Source: Paenibacillus baekrokdamisoli (GTDB taxonomy: Bacteria; Bacillota; Bacilli; Paenibacillales; Paenibacillaceae). Taken from it: a DNA stretch of 64,000 bases. Positions 63,543 to 64,000 of this stretch are shown piece by piece; the stretch's first letter is position 1; each line of letters opens with the position of its first letter. Where the stretch lies: positions 5,942,501 through 6,006,500 of the forward strand of contig NZ_AP019308.1 in the NCBI RefSeq assembly GCF_003945345.1. The letters are read 5' to 3'. The position numbers and the translations under genes were made by a program. Below the pieces are notes generated by a model. That model worked only from the letters and a program-made list of their open reading frames with translations. It was not told the DNA's origin and did no database searches.

Positions 63543-64000
63543 ATGACGACTGCAATGGAGCCTGAACATACTATACAGCCGGAGCAGCTTGCTCGGATGC
63601 ATGAGCTTGTGAATCAGCTCGAACAGCATAACTACAGCTATTACACACTGGACCAGCCGACAATCAGTGATAAGCAATATGATGTCTTATATGACGAGCT
63701 TATTCAGCTAGAGCAGCTAACGGGCTATATACTGCCGGATTCCATAACGCAGCGGGTTGGCGGTGATATTCTCAAGGGCTTTGAGCCCCATCGTCATCGC
63801 TCTCGCTTGTGGAGCCTTGATAAGGCGCAGGATCAAGAAAGTGTCTTAACTTGGAACACGCGTGTGTGCAAGGCTATCGCTGACTATAATTCCAAAAATC
63901 CAGAGCTTCAGCCATTACCAGCTCCAAGCTATGTGATTGAACTGAAGTTCGACGGATTAACACTTAACCTTACCTATGATGAGGGCCGGCTTGTTCAGGC
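63543..64000 (+). CDS. ligA: NAD-dependent DNA ligase LigA, 5' part only
   Basis: Seals nicks in DNA using NAD. 152 residues are visible and the gene runs off the window. The N-terminal Ia domain (ELVNQLEQHNYSYYTLDQPTISDKQYDVLYDEL) binds NMN; SRLWSLDKAQD corresponds to the SLDNAF-type segment. The adenylated lysine is in YVIELKFDGLTLNL (KxDG). The middle and C-terminal domains cannot be checked. ATG 63543 has GAGGAAG upstream. Position after pcrA fits the pcrB-pcrA-ligA block. Confidence 0.95.
   Translation, partial: MTTAMEPEHTIQPEQLARMHELVNQLEQHNYSYYTLDQPTISDKQYDVLYDELIQLEQLTGYILPDSITQRVGGDILKGFEPHRHRSRLWSLDKAQDQESVLTWNTRVCKAIADYNSKNPELQPLPAPSYVIELKFDGLTLNLTYDEGRLVQ

Noticed and set aside
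63543..64000. Unusual ligase because of KFDG and SLDKAQD variants
   Set aside because: KxDG is retained, and both segments fall within normal LigA variation; too little of the gene is visible to say more.

Overview
The window looks like chromosome of a Gram-positive, spore-forming bacterium of the Paenibacillus type (Bacillales, Paenibacillaceae). The evidence is moderate GC, strong GGAGG ribosome sites with many TTG/GTG starts, S-layer (SLH) modules, copper-amine-oxidase-type stalk domains, and a gene order close to the Bacillus subtilis hpf-secA-prfB-yitT-ftsEX-ctpB-minJ-uvrBA block. The pcrB-pcrA-ligA order at the right end also fits.

Layout. 1-2985 (minus): the 5' part of fliD and a TPR glycosyltransferase, the tail of a flagellar/glycosylation locus. 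3213-4202: a cold-shock protein and long-form hpf. 4278-8177: a group IIC intron inserted in the U-tract of the hpf terminator, itself broken in domain V by an intact IS1182-type element. 8178-13988: a 1936-residue secreted protein made of 20 Ig-like repeats. 14170-18905: secA, prfB (programmed frameshift) and yitT. 19072-27376: a complete argCJBDFGH arginine cluster. 27598-29160 (minus): a VanW-family protein. 29466-35357: ftsE, ftsX, an M23 hydrolase, ctpB and minJ (division, wall cleavage and sporulation). 35502-37065 (minus): motA-motB. 37353-42326: uvrB-uvrA behind a promoter with a LexA-like box. 42511-44121 (minus): a sirohaem nitrite/sulfite reductase. 44412-53816: a DUF2759 protein, a CAP/SLH surface protein, a sugar-phosphate isomerase-like protein (minus), an HtrA protease, a three-domain secreted protein and a U32 rRNA/tRNA-hydroxylation-type protein. 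53900-55573: an IS4-family element. 55794-60128: a partner-switching cluster (BTAD regulator, membrane PP2C phosphatase fused to an RsbW-like kinase, STAS antagonist). 60210-64000: pcrB, pcrA and the start of ligA.

Most of the window is conserved housekeeping sequence. The accessory parts are 4278-14000, which separates hpf from secA, the IS4 element, and the surface/secreted genes. The strongest leads are the nested intron/IS pair, the recently expanded repeat protein, the partner-switching cluster with no sigma factor beside it, and a sigma-H-like promoter in front of ftsEX.

All family calls come from reading protein motifs and from memory of family signatures. No database search was run.
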